A stretch of DNA of 64,000 bases, from contig JAKITK010000005.1 in assembly GCA_021648125.1 (NCBI GenBank), positions 1 to 64,000 of the forward strand. The letters run 5' to 3'. Positions 55,759 to 64,000 of the stretch are shown one piece after another. The stretch is from Lysobacterales bacterium (lineage in GTDB: Bacteria > Pseudomonadota > Gammaproteobacteria > Xanthomonadales > SZUA-36). Numbering within the stretch: position 1 is the first letter of the stretch; each line of letters opens with the position of its first letter. The notes below the pieces were generated by a model. That model ran no database searches. It worked only from the letters and a program-made list of their open reading frames with translations, and had not been told where the DNA came from. The translations under genes were made by a program, and so were the position numbers.

Positions 55759-56820
55759 TTGTCCAATTCATCGCTCAGGCTCGTCTTAGTCGAGCCGTCA
55801 GAAGAGACTCGGTTTCAATCACTGATGCAGGCTCATCATTACCTTGGCTCCCTGCGTAAAATTGGAAACACGCTTTGGTATGTCGCGGTTCTCAAAGACG
55901 AATGGGTGGCACTACTGAGTTTCTCGGCAGCGGCTCTGAAATGTGCTGCTCGCGATCAATGGATCGGCTGGCCGTATCGTCATCAATCCGATCGATTGAA
56001 TTTGGTGGCGAATAATTCTCGCTTTCTGATCCTTCCCGATCATCATCAAGCCAATTTGGCTTCTCAGATCTTATCCCAATGTAAACATCGCCTTCAGAAA
56101 GACCGGCAAGAAGGGTTTGGTTTTCCACTTCTTTTAATTGAAACCTTCGTTGATCCTGAACGCTATCATGGCACAATCTATCGTGCTTCTAATTGGCATT
56201 TAGTAGGGAAAACAAAAGGTTTTCGGCGAACTCGTGAAGGCTATAGCCAACGAACGAGTTCCCCAAAATTAGTTTTCGTGCAACCGCTCCAACGTAATAC
56301 GCGCAAAATACTGTCACAACCCCTCCTACATAAGCGTTATAAAACAGGAAAAACAAGAATGAAATTAACCGCCACTCAAATGTTTTCATTATTTGATTAT
56401 TTTCAGACGATTGATGATCCCAGAAGAGCACAGGGCAAAAAACATCACATGCCCGTGATCTTATCGCTCGCCGTTGCAGCCATCCTTTGCGGCATGCGGG
56501 GATATAAAGATATTTCTATATGGGTTCAATCTTTAGGACAAAAAGCGCGTAGTCGGTTTCGGTGTCGAAAAAGAAATGGGTTATATGAAGTCCCCAGTTT
56601 ATCGGTGATCCGAGCGGCTTTAATTAACATTAAACCCGCGCAACTCGATGAGGCACTTTCCCATTGGAACGCCCAATATGGACAGATTGATGAAAGCCTT
56701 GCCATTGATGGAAAAATCATGTGCGGTGCAATGGATGAAGACGGAAGACAAACCCATATCATGAGTGCTATCGGCCATCAAAGCGGTCATTGCTACACCC
56801 AAAAAAAGTCGGTAAATTAA
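55759..56820 (+). CDS. IS transposase, N-terminal frame: DruA/DUF4338 domain + first part of ISAs1 DDE
   Basis: This 353-residue frame starts with a TTG after the left inverted repeat. Residues 1-185 form a DUF4338/DruA-like domain (AHHYLGSLRKIGNTLWYVAV, RDQWIGWPYRHQSDRLNLVA, LLIETFVDPERYHGTIYRAS). A basic linker leads to the ISAs1 transposase: FDYFQTIDDPRRAQGKKHHM, ILSLAVAAILCGMRGYKDIS, and the first catalytic aspartate in SLAIDGKIMCG (D317). The frame stops soon after the heptamer AAAAAAG at 56802-56808, whose zero-frame codons are AAA AAG. Without a -1 shift the protein lacks the other two catalytic residues. Confidence 0.88.
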   Translation: MSNSSLRLVLVEPSEETRFQSLMQAHHYLGSLRKIGNTLWYVAVLKDEWVALLSFSAAALKCAARDQWIGWPYRHQSDRLNLVANNSRFLILPDHHQANLASQILSQCKHRLQKDRQEGFGFPLLLIETFVDPERYHGTIYRASNWHLVGKTKGFRRTREGYSQRTSSPKLVFVQPLQRNTRKILSQPLLHKRYKTGKTRMKLTATQMFSLFDYFQTIDDPRRAQGKKHHMPVILSLAVAAILCGMRGYKDISIWVQSLGQKARSRFRCRKRNGLYEVPSLSVIRAALINIKPAQLDEALSHWNAQYGQIDESLAIDGKIMCGAMDEDGRQTHIMSAIGHQSGHCYTQKKSVN

Positions 56821-57560
56821 AACAAAAAGGCAGCGGCAAAGAAAAACAAACCAATGAAATAAAAACAGCGGCTCCCATGCTGGATAGTATTGATATTACA
56901 GGAAGAACCATTACAGCCGATGCGTTACTCACTCAAAAAGCGTTTGCCCATTACCTAGTAAAAGAGCGCAGTGCTCATTATCATTTCACCGTAAAAGCCA
57001 ATCAAAAAAATCTCTTATCGGACATACAGTTTCATTTTCAAGATGATGAGAAAGAACCTGATTTTATTGATACGGGTACTGGAGAAAATGGTCGAATTGA
57101 GATCAGAAAAATTTGGTGCACGCGCCAACTAAACCATTACCTCAAATTTCCTTTTGTTGAGCAAGCCTTTAAGATCTATCGAGAAAGTATTTGCAAAAAA
57201 ACGGGAACCATCAGCCAAGAAACGATTTATGGGATCACCAGTAAAACAACTGAGCAGGCAACTCCCAAGCAGGTTTTAACGGACAATCGAGGACATTGGT
57301 GTATTGAAAGTTGCCATTATATAATTGATTGGAACTATGATGAAGATCGCAGTCAAATCCGAGCTGGAGCGGGGCCAGAAAATATCACTCGACTAAGACG
57401 ATTTGCTATAGGCATATTAAAAAGCAGGCAAAAAAAGGATCAAACAATCTCTGAAATGATGAAAAAACTCATGTTAAACACTCGGGCTGTCTTCGATTAT
57501 TTAAAGATGACCAAGAATTCTAATATAAGAACTCCTAAAATGGCGCTTAGCGTAAATTAG
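56790..57560 (+). CDS. IS transposase, C-terminal frame (ISAs1 DDE, -1 frame)
   Basis: This frame lies -1 relative to the N-terminal frame and overlaps it by 31 bp. Read from the slip site it continues KKVGKLKQKGSGKEKQTNEI and carries the second catalytic aspartate in GRTITADALLTQK and the glutamate in HWCIESCHYIIDWNYDEDRS. The final part NITRLRRFAIGILKSRQ is standard ISAs1. No good ribosome site precedes the ATG at 56790, so it should be made only as a fusion. The frame is otherwise intact to its stop at the right inverted repeat, which argues against long-standing decay. Confidence 0.85.
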   Translation: MLHPKKVGKLKQKGSGKEKQTNEIKTAAPMLDSIDITGRTITADALLTQKAFAHYLVKERSAHYHFTVKANQKNLLSDIQFHFQDDEKEPDFIDTGTGENGRIEIRKIWCTRQLNHYLKFPFVEQAFKIYRESICKKTGTISQETIYGITSKTTEQATPKQVLTDNRGHWCIESCHYIIDWNYDEDRSQIRAGAGPENITRLRRFAIGILKSRQKKDQTISEMMKKLMLNTRAVFDYLKMTKNSNIRTPKMALSVN

Positions 57561-57643
57561 CCGTGGTGGGCGCATACATTAGGATGATATATGAAGAAAA
57601 CTTCGTTATAATGTAAATATCATATAGCCATGAGGGTAACGCC

Positions 57644-58246
57644 ATGAGTTCTTGGGAACTGTTCAGTAGTCACGGGTTGGTGTTAATTTATTTCTCCCGT
57701 CACCCGCGCGCTCGTCTTAGGGATGCAGCTGAGGCTATCGGTTTAACCGAACGCGCGGTGCAGAATAACATTCGTGACCTCGCCGCATCGGGGCATCTAT
57801 TGATCGAAAAAGTCGGACGGCGTAATCGTTATCGCGTAGTCGGGCGTAAGCATCTGACCCACCCAACCACTCGTTCGGTATCGCTGAGTCAGTTACTACA
57901 GTTGTTTAAACTTAGTGAACGACAAGACTCATCGCTGGTAACAACAGTAGTGAAAAAAACAAAAAGTTTACAAAGCCCTACCAGAGCAGTTGAAGACACC
58001 CCTCAGATTGTAGCGGAACCGGCATCGAATACAGCGAAAGAAATACCTATTCAAGCTAAAGCTGAACCCAAGTCTGAATCCAAGTCAGAACCTAAACATG
58101 CGGTGGAGACTGCCCTAAATTCGGACACAGAGCAAAAGCCCGAAGTTACTTCATCATCACCTGTTAAAACAGAAAAACTAACCAAATCGAAAAAATCAAA
58201 AGCTGAAAAAGACGATAGTCTGCCACAACAAGACCTGCTTTTTTAA
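57644..58246 (+). CDS. Winged-helix DNA-binding protein with low-complexity tail
   Basis: This 200-residue protein has an N-terminal winged helix-turn-helix (residues 8-67) with LRDAAEAIGLTERAVQNNIR, DLAASGHLLIEK and wing VGRRNRYRVV, of the MarR/ArsR-like type. After residue 80 the chain is low-complexity: rich in K, E, S, T and P (KAEPKSESKSEPKHAVE), and it ends with a TonB/clamp-like QQDLLF. The last motif resembles the beta-clamp-binding pentamer QxxLF, but that is speculation. Start ATG after GAGGGTAACGCC. It follows the IS by 68 bp. Confidence 0.7.
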   Translation: MSSWELFSSHGLVLIYFSRHPRARLRDAAEAIGLTERAVQNNIRDLAASGHLLIEKVGRRNRYRVVGRKHLTHPTTRSVSLSQLLQLFKLSERQDSSLVTTVVKKTKSLQSPTRAVEDTPQIVAEPASNTAKEIPIQAKAEPKSESKSEPKHAVETALNSDTEQKPEVTSSSPVKTEKLTKSKKSKAEKDDSLPQQDLLF

Positions 58247-58282
58247 ATCACAATTATAGAAGTTTCAAGCGGAAAAAAATTA

Positions 58283-59122
58283 ATGACTGACTATACAAAT
58301 ACGATTGCTATAACAGGTGCGGGTAGTGGCTTTGGTGCCGCGATAGCCCGGCATTATGCTGCTTGTGGATGGCGAGTTGCTATTAGTGATATTGACCTAG
58401 CAAGAGCGGAAAACACGCTTAAATCGTTGGCCAGAGAATTCCCCGGTTTTAAAGGTTTTGCTTTCCGGTTAGATGTGACCTCAAATGAAGAGTGGTCTGG
58501 GTTCTCAGATAGAATTGCTGAAGAATGGGGTGGGCTAACAGTATTAGTGAATAATGCAGGAGTAGCTACCGGTGGTAATTTAGAAGACACGCCATTGGAA
58601 GACTGGGACTGGGTAATCAATATTGACCTGATGGGCGTGGTTCGCGGTTGCAAACAGTTTATTTCACTGTTTAAACATCAAGGCGATGGTCATATTGTGA
58701 ATATTTCTTCATTTGCAGGAATTGCCGGTGCCCCGGATATTGTTTCTTATGGTGTTGCAAAGGCTGGAGTTATTGCCCTGAGTGAAGCATTGCGTGCAGA
58801 GTTGACTGCTTTCGGGGTAGGTGTCACTGTGGTTTGTCCAGCCTTTGTTAAAACGGACTTGCTCAGTACTTTTCGGTCACCTGAAGCTGCAGATAAAGCG
58901 CGGGTCACCCGTTGGATGGAAAACTCAAAGGTAACTGTTGAGGATGTTGCCCGTCAGATCAGCGTTGCTGTTGAAACCAACAAGTTTTTGCTATTAACCC
59001 ATAAAAACACCCGTCGCTATTGGTGGTTAAAGCGTTGGTTGCCGGAAACATATTTTAAGATAATGCAGAAAGCCATAGTGAAAAAAGAGCAACGCCTTGC
59101 GGCGAAAGAGGATGAAAAATGA
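58283..59122 (+). CDS. Short-chain dehydrogenase/reductase
   Basis: This 279-residue SDR has the dinucleotide motif AITGAGSGFGAAIARHYA, the NNAG motif in VLVNNAGVATGG, active-site serine in NISSFAGIAG and the YxxxK in SYGVAKAGVIAL. NAD(P) preference cannot be settled. The tail VKKEQRLAAKEDEK is charged. Its ATG is preceded by GCGGAAA, and its stop overlaps the start of the next gene (ATGA), so both act together. Confidence 0.93.
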   Translation: MTDYTNTIAITGAGSGFGAAIARHYAACGWRVAISDIDLARAENTLKSLAREFPGFKGFAFRLDVTSNEEWSGFSDRIAEEWGGLTVLVNNAGVATGGNLEDTPLEDWDWVINIDLMGVVRGCKQFISLFKHQGDGHIVNISSFAGIAGAPDIVSYGVAKAGVIALSEALRAELTAFGVGVTVVCPAFVKTDLLSTFRSPEAADKARVTRWMENSKVTVEDVARQISVAVETNKFLLLTHKNTRRYWWLKRWLPETYFKIMQKAIVKKEQRLAAKEDEK

Positions 59123-60189
59123 ATTCAAATTGGATGATTTACGGAGCCTATGGATATACTGGCGAATTAATTTCCCGTTTAGCGGTAGAGCGAGGCATGC
59201 AACCGATACTGGCTGGACGAAATGAAGCGCGCACCCAGGAATTAGCAGAATCATTGGGTCTAAGCTGGCGCAGTTTTTCGCTTGAAGATAATGAGGATAT
59301 TAAAGCCGGGTTAGCGAACTGTAAACTGGTACTGCATTGTGCCGGACCGTTTTCTGCGACATCCGCCCCCATGCTCAGTGCGTGTTTGGAAGTAGGTGCG
59401 CATTATTTAGATATCACCGGCGAAATTGATGTTTTTGCAGCAGCTCACAAACATCACGAGCAAGCACGTAAAAAGGATATAGTAATTCTTCCTGGCGCTG
59501 GTTTTGATGTGGTTCCAACAGATTGCCTTGCTGCAACACTGGTGCAAAAATTACCCTCTGCTACTCATCTAACGCTGGCGTTCGAGGCAGGTGGTGGCCC
59601 GAGCACAGGTACTGCAAAGTCTGCGATTGAGGGAATGGGGAAAGGCGGGCGAATTCGCAAGGATGGTAAATTGACAACGGTGCCTCTCGCATGGAAAACC
59701 CGCCAGATTCCTTTTGTCGAGGGCGAGCGCCTGGGTATGACGATTCCTTGGGGTGATGTTTTTACTTCTTATATTAGTACGGGTATCCCCAATGTAGAGG
59801 TCTTTTTGAGTGTGCCACCAGCTGCGGTCAAAAGAATGCGCGGCATGCGAAAATTCAAATGGTTGCTGGGCTTGGATCCAGTGCAATCGTTTCTTAAAAG
59901 TCGAATTGAGAATAAAGTATCCGGCCCAGATACTACTTTGCGTGGAAATACTCAAGCGCGGGTTTGGGGTGAAGTCAGGAGCTCAGATGGTCGCAGTGTG
60001 AGCGGACAGGTAAATGCCCCGAATGGTTACACTCTTACTGCAGATGCAGCGCTAGGTATTAGCGCATATTTAATGGAACACCATCCCGAAGGTGGGTTCT
60101 ATACCCCATCGCTATTAATGGGAGCAGATTATGTAACAAGCTTGCAAGGTGTGGAAATGAAAATCGCCGATATTATCAGTAATGAGTAA
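59119..60189 (+). CDS. Saccharopine dehydrogenase-like oxidoreductase (trans-acting enoyl reductase type)
   Basis: This 356-residue protein starts WMIYGAYGYTGELISRLAVE, the Rossmann fingerprint of the saccharopine dehydrogenase/enoyl reductase family. It continues with LVLHCAGPFSATSAPMLSAC, YLDITGEIDVFAAAH and LPGAGFDVVPTDCLAA. Related proteins reduce enoyl or keto groups of lipids, so with the SDR overlapping upstream by four bases a lipid or polyketide modification is likely. Not a lysine-pathway saccharopine enzyme. Confidence 0.88.
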   Translation: MNSNWMIYGAYGYTGELISRLAVERGMQPILAGRNEARTQELAESLGLSWRSFSLEDNEDIKAGLANCKLVLHCAGPFSATSAPMLSACLEVGAHYLDITGEIDVFAAAHKHHEQARKKDIVILPGAGFDVVPTDCLAATLVQKLPSATHLTLAFEAGGGPSTGTAKSAIEGMGKGGRIRKDGKLTTVPLAWKTRQIPFVEGERLGMTIPWGDVFTSYISTGIPNVEVFLSVPPAAVKRMRGMRKFKWLLGLDPVQSFLKSRIENKVSGPDTTLRGNTQARVWGEVRSSDGRSVSGQVNAPNGYTLTADAALGISAYLMEHHPEGGFYTPSLLMGADYVTSLQGVEMKIADIISNE

Positions 60190-60533
60190 AGTAATGTTTT
60201 GTGATCAATTGTTTCAGGGAAATCTTGTGGGGTAAAGGGCTGGGCGATAGCTTAGGTCTGGTTTAAAGACGCTGATTTACTGGACTGTCACTTTTTTGTC
60301 AGGTTTATGTCGTGGTCAATTGGGTGCTGGCCCTGGCTGAGAAAAAAAACAAGTTGAGAAAAGGCTTGGAAGGGACCTTTGATACGGCTAATGAATTCAT
60401 CGGGTTCCCAATGAGATCCCGGCTCATAGGCCGGGAAGACAATCCTTGTTTTATAAGGTGTGGCTCGTAGGTCGGGAAGGGAATTCTTATTTTGTAAGGA
60501 TTGGTTGGTGGACTGTGAAGTCAGTTGAGCTGT
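60190..60533. repeat. Intergenic region with REP-like tandem palindromes
   Basis: No gene is seen in 344 bp. GGTTCCCAATGAGATCCCGG with the following CTCATAGGCCGGGAAGACAA (60403-60442) is the inverted partner of the unit at 34291. The next 38 bp (60462-60499, GGCTCGTAGGTCGGGAAGG) repeats the part at 60421-60458 with a few differences. Confidence 0.65.
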
Positions 60534-61142
60534 TCAAGCCAACGGTCGTAATGAGGCCGTACCCCGGCTGTTGTTTTTAAGGTGTTCGGCTAATTTTGAC
60601 CATTCAGCCGTAGCAATTTCTATACTAATCACCAGACCTTCAGCATCATGTTTTTCCTTTAGTCGAACTGCGCCAAGCTCTGCTAGGGCTTGATGAATAG
60701 CGCCGGTATAACTGAAAGGCGCGCGTATAATGCCGCGAGAACTGGCAATAATAGTTTCACTTTGCGCCTGTTGTAAACAGCGGGATGTGCTGCCACCATA
60801 GGCTCTTATAAGTCCACCAACCCCAAGCTTTGTGCCGCCGTAGTAACGGGTAACTACCACCATCGCGCGGTCAAAACCCTGGCCATCAATTGCCGCAAGA
60901 ATGGGCTTGCCTGCGGTACTGGCAGGTTCGCCATCATCGGCAAAACGGTAGCTTTGACCCAATCGGTAAGCCCAGCAGTTATGCGTTGCAGCGCTGTCTT
61001 TCACCTGCTCAAAAAATTCTAGCGTGTCAGCCAGGTTTTCAACACACCCCGCATGAACCAGAAAACGGCTGTGTTTAATTTCTACCTCATAGCGAGCATT
61101 TTGCAGTAGTTTTAGTAGTGGTTTATTAGTAGGGGTTGGCAC
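60534..61142 (-). CDS. yigZ: YigZ/IMPACT family protein
   Basis: This 202-residue protein has an N-terminal UPF0029/IMPACT domain with EIKHSRFLVHA, THNCWAYRLGQSYRFADDGE and PASTAGKPILAAI. The conserved DRAMVVVTRYYGGTKLGVGG and LIRAYGGS follow, with a shorter C-terminal DUF1949-like part. The family binds nucleic acids or ribosomes in part; the function in bacteria is unclear. It starts with a GTG whose G is shared with the xseA stop (TAGTG), so it is translationally coupled to xseA. Confidence 0.92.
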   Translation of the reverse strand: MPTPTNKPLLKLLQNARYEVEIKHSRFLVHAGCVENLADTLEFFEQVKDSAATHNCWAYRLGQSYRFADDGEPASTAGKPILAAIDGQGFDRAMVVVTRYYGGTKLGVGGLIRAYGGSTSRCLQQAQSETIIASSRGIIRAPFSYTGAIHQALAELGAVRLKEKHDAEGLVISIEIATAEWSKLAEHLKNNSRGTASLRPLA

Positions 61143-62494
61143 TAGGATGCGGCTTTATTCGGCTTGATTTCAGTCACGGTTGAATTCACTTCCCCACTGG
61201 CAAATGTACTGCTAAGAGTGTCGCCCTGAACTAGTTGCTCAGCACTCACAATCACTTTTCCGGTCATGCTATGCCGGGTAATTGAATAGCCGCGTTCAAG
61301 TGTTGTCAACGGGCTGAGGGCGTGTAATGTTCGGGCGCTAGAATTGAGCAGGTTTTGCTGGGTCTGTAATTGCAGTAGTATGCCTCGCTGTAGTCGTTGG
61401 CGCTGGGTTTGGATATTAGCTAATTTGTCGTTGATTTTCGCAGCAGGATGCAGATGTACCAGTCGTTGTTGCCATTGTTGCAATTGAACTTGTGCATCCC
61501 GACGGCAGCGTGATAAAGCTTTTGCCATGCGTTTTTGTAAACTGGATAATTGTTGTCGTTGTTGGGCTAACTGTTTTTCTGGATGACGCGAAAATAACCG
61601 TCGTTCAAAATTATCCACTTGCTGGCAGCGTGTACGGAATGAGCTTTCCACGGTGTTGGTCAAACTGCGTAAGTGTTCTCGTAATCGGGTTTGATATAAG
61701 CGTTGGTCAGGTACCACTAGTTCGGCCGCAGCCGAGGGTGTTGCGGCGCGCAAATCAGCCACAAAGTCGCTGATAACAGTGTCAATTTCATGTCCGACGG
61801 CGGAAACTACCGGAATGTCACTGGCAAACACCGCACGCGCTACTGTTTCTTCATTAAATGCCCACAGGTCTTCCAGTGAACCCCCGCCGCGACCGAGAAT
61901 AATAACATCGGCCCAGTTATGCTGATTGGCAGCTTTTAGAGCAGTAACAATTGCAGGTGCAGCATCATTGCCCTGAACGGGAACTGGGTACAGGCGTACA
62001 TTTGCCAACGGCCAGCGCCGTCCCAGAATAGTTATTATATCGCGAATGGCTGCACCGCTAGCGGAGGTGATTACAGCAATATTATGATTATTTTGCGCTA
62101 AGGCTTGCTTAGCTTCCGCTGCAAACAAGCCTTCCTGGGCAAGTTGTTTTTTTAATTCTTCAAAACGCTGCTGCAGTTCACCGGCACCGGCGGGTTCCAT
62201 TCGGTTGGCAATTAATTGGTAATTGCCACGGGGTTCATACAGGCTGGTTTTCCCGCGAACTCGGACCAATATACCGTTTTCCGGTTTTACGCTAAGCCCA
62301 GAGCGGCTGCCTTTAAAAAGAGCACAGTTAATCTGGGCTTTATTATCTTTCAGGCTAAAGTACAGGTGCCCAGAACCGGGTTGCGAAAGATTGGAAATCT
62401 CCCCCTCAATCCAGATGGACGGAAAAGTCATTTCCAGTTCGTTTTTGACCAGTCGGTTGAGCTGGCTGGGTGTGAATATATTTTTTTGCATCAA
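61142..62494 (-). CDS. xseA: Exodeoxyribonuclease VII large subunit
   Basis: This 450-residue protein has an N-terminal OB-fold (IWIEGEISNLSQPGSGHLYF) and the catalytic core ASGAAIRDIITILGRRWPLA, IILGRGGGSLEDLWAFNEE, VVSAVGHEIDTVISDFVADL and RAATPSAAAELVVP. A long coiled-coil region (residues 270-390) and a conserved end ERGYSITRH complete the protein. With XseB it degrades single-stranded DNA. xseB is not adjacent. The start is the ATG at 62494, or one codon later (MMQK). It is divergent from guaB, as in many gammaproteobacteria. Confidence 0.96.
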   Translation of the reverse strand: MMQKNIFTPSQLNRLVKNELEMTFPSIWIEGEISNLSQPGSGHLYFSLKDNKAQINCALFKGSRSGLSVKPENGILVRVRGKTSLYEPRGNYQLIANRMEPAGAGELQQRFEELKKQLAQEGLFAAEAKQALAQNNHNIAVITSASGAAIRDIITILGRRWPLANVRLYPVPVQGNDAAPAIVTALKAANQHNWADVIILGRGGGSLEDLWAFNEETVARAVFASDIPVVSAVGHEIDTVISDFVADLRAATPSAAAELVVPDQRLYQTRLREHLRSLTNTVESSFRTRCQQVDNFERRLFSRHPEKQLAQQRQQLSSLQKRMAKALSRCRRDAQVQLQQWQQRLVHLHPAAKINDKLANIQTQRQRLQRGILLQLQTQQNLLNSSARTLHALSPLTTLERGYSITRHSMTGKVIVSAEQLVQGDTLSSTFASGEVNSTVTEIKPNKAAS

Positions 62495-62564
62495 TCAGCG
62501 CAGGTCGGTAACGGGGAGTGAAAAACAGATGTTATCACGATGGTGCCTGCGGGTTTAAGTTCTT

Positions 62565-64000
<1,436 letters not shown>

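Larger units (their letters stand above)
55640..57565 (+). mobile_element. ISAs1-like insertion sequence, complete, 1926 bp
   Basis: Terminal inverted repeats CACGGCTAATTTA are perfect over 13 bp at 55640-55652 and 57553-57565. Outside them the 10-bp sequence GTGGGCGCAT occurs on both sides (55630-55639 and 57566-57575), a target-site duplication. Inside are two overlapping frames that together give one transposase with a DruA-like N-terminal domain and an A-AAA-AAG slippery sequence between them. Confidence 0.93.

Noticed and set aside
55759-57560. Druantia-type phage-defence system because of the DruA domain
   Set aside because: The domain is fused to an ISAs1 transposase inside an element with terminal repeats and target duplication; no druB-E genes are present.

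Overview
This looks like a chromosomal window from a free-living, probably marine, aerobic gammaproteobacterium. The evidence is the block trigger factor-clpP-clpX-lon-hupB-tRNA-ppiD next to a tRNA operon, together with an OprF/OmpA porin with calcium-type repeats, an Oar-like TonB receptor, a multisubunit Na+/H+ antiporter and lipid/acyl-CoA enzymes. Genus cannot be fixed from sequence reading alone; Cellvibrionales-like marine gammaproteobacteria are the best guess.

Layout. 1-3575 is a small chromosomal integron. It has a decayed integrase (+ strand), an attI-like core site and three gene cassettes on the - strand separated by two clear attC sites. The cassettes carry a cell-wall amidase, an AraC regulator with a VOC protein, and a secreted protein. 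The third cassette ends at the 3' end of a group IIC intron that appears to sit in its attC. 3583-5835 is a phosphotransferase/acyl-CoA dehydrogenase pair. 6350-13712 is a nine-gene Mrp/Mbh-type antiporter operon with no canonical MrpA and three MrpD-like subunits. 13757-16489 holds a lipocalin-like gene, tRNA-Ser with degenerate repeats behind it, and a six-tRNA operon (Arg, Pro, Arg, His, Lys, Leu) with a strong promoter. 16552-25613 is the proteostasis block (tig, clpP, clpX, lon, hupB, tRNA-Val, tRNA-Asp, ppiD), with a heat-shock-type promoter before lon. 25700-34143 carries fabI, yidD, dksA, an OmpA porin, sufE/cysS, pepQ, a DUF1232-like gene and a ZIP-like transporter.

34473-38047 is a rearranged, accessory stretch. 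It holds truncated DUF1501, acyl-CoA synthetase and CBS-domain remnants, an AAA/DUF4143 ATPase, and a toxin-antitoxin pair split by a miniature transposable element. After acnA (38120-40792) come small unknown genes, an ArsR regulator with a membrane fatty acid hydroxylase that shares its operator motif, a large TonB receptor, ppnN, an M2 (ACE-like) peptidase and a FadH-type reductase. 54435-57565 holds a low-GC methyltransferase, a MITE and a complete ISAs1-like insertion sequence with a 10-bp target duplication. Its transposase carries an N-terminal DruA/DUF4338 domain and is read through an A-AAA-AAG frameshift site. The right end has an SDR/saccharopine-reductase pair, yigZ, xseA and the 5' part of guaB, which runs off the window.

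Two miniature inverted-repeat families are scattered through the window: family A at 23139 and 37437, family B at 26977, 31145 and 55436 with a relic at 35379. REP-like palindromes also recur. The most interesting mobile biology is the integron/group IIC intron at the left end, the MITE that landed exactly on the TAATG junction of a toxin-antitoxin operon, and the DruA-transposase IS.
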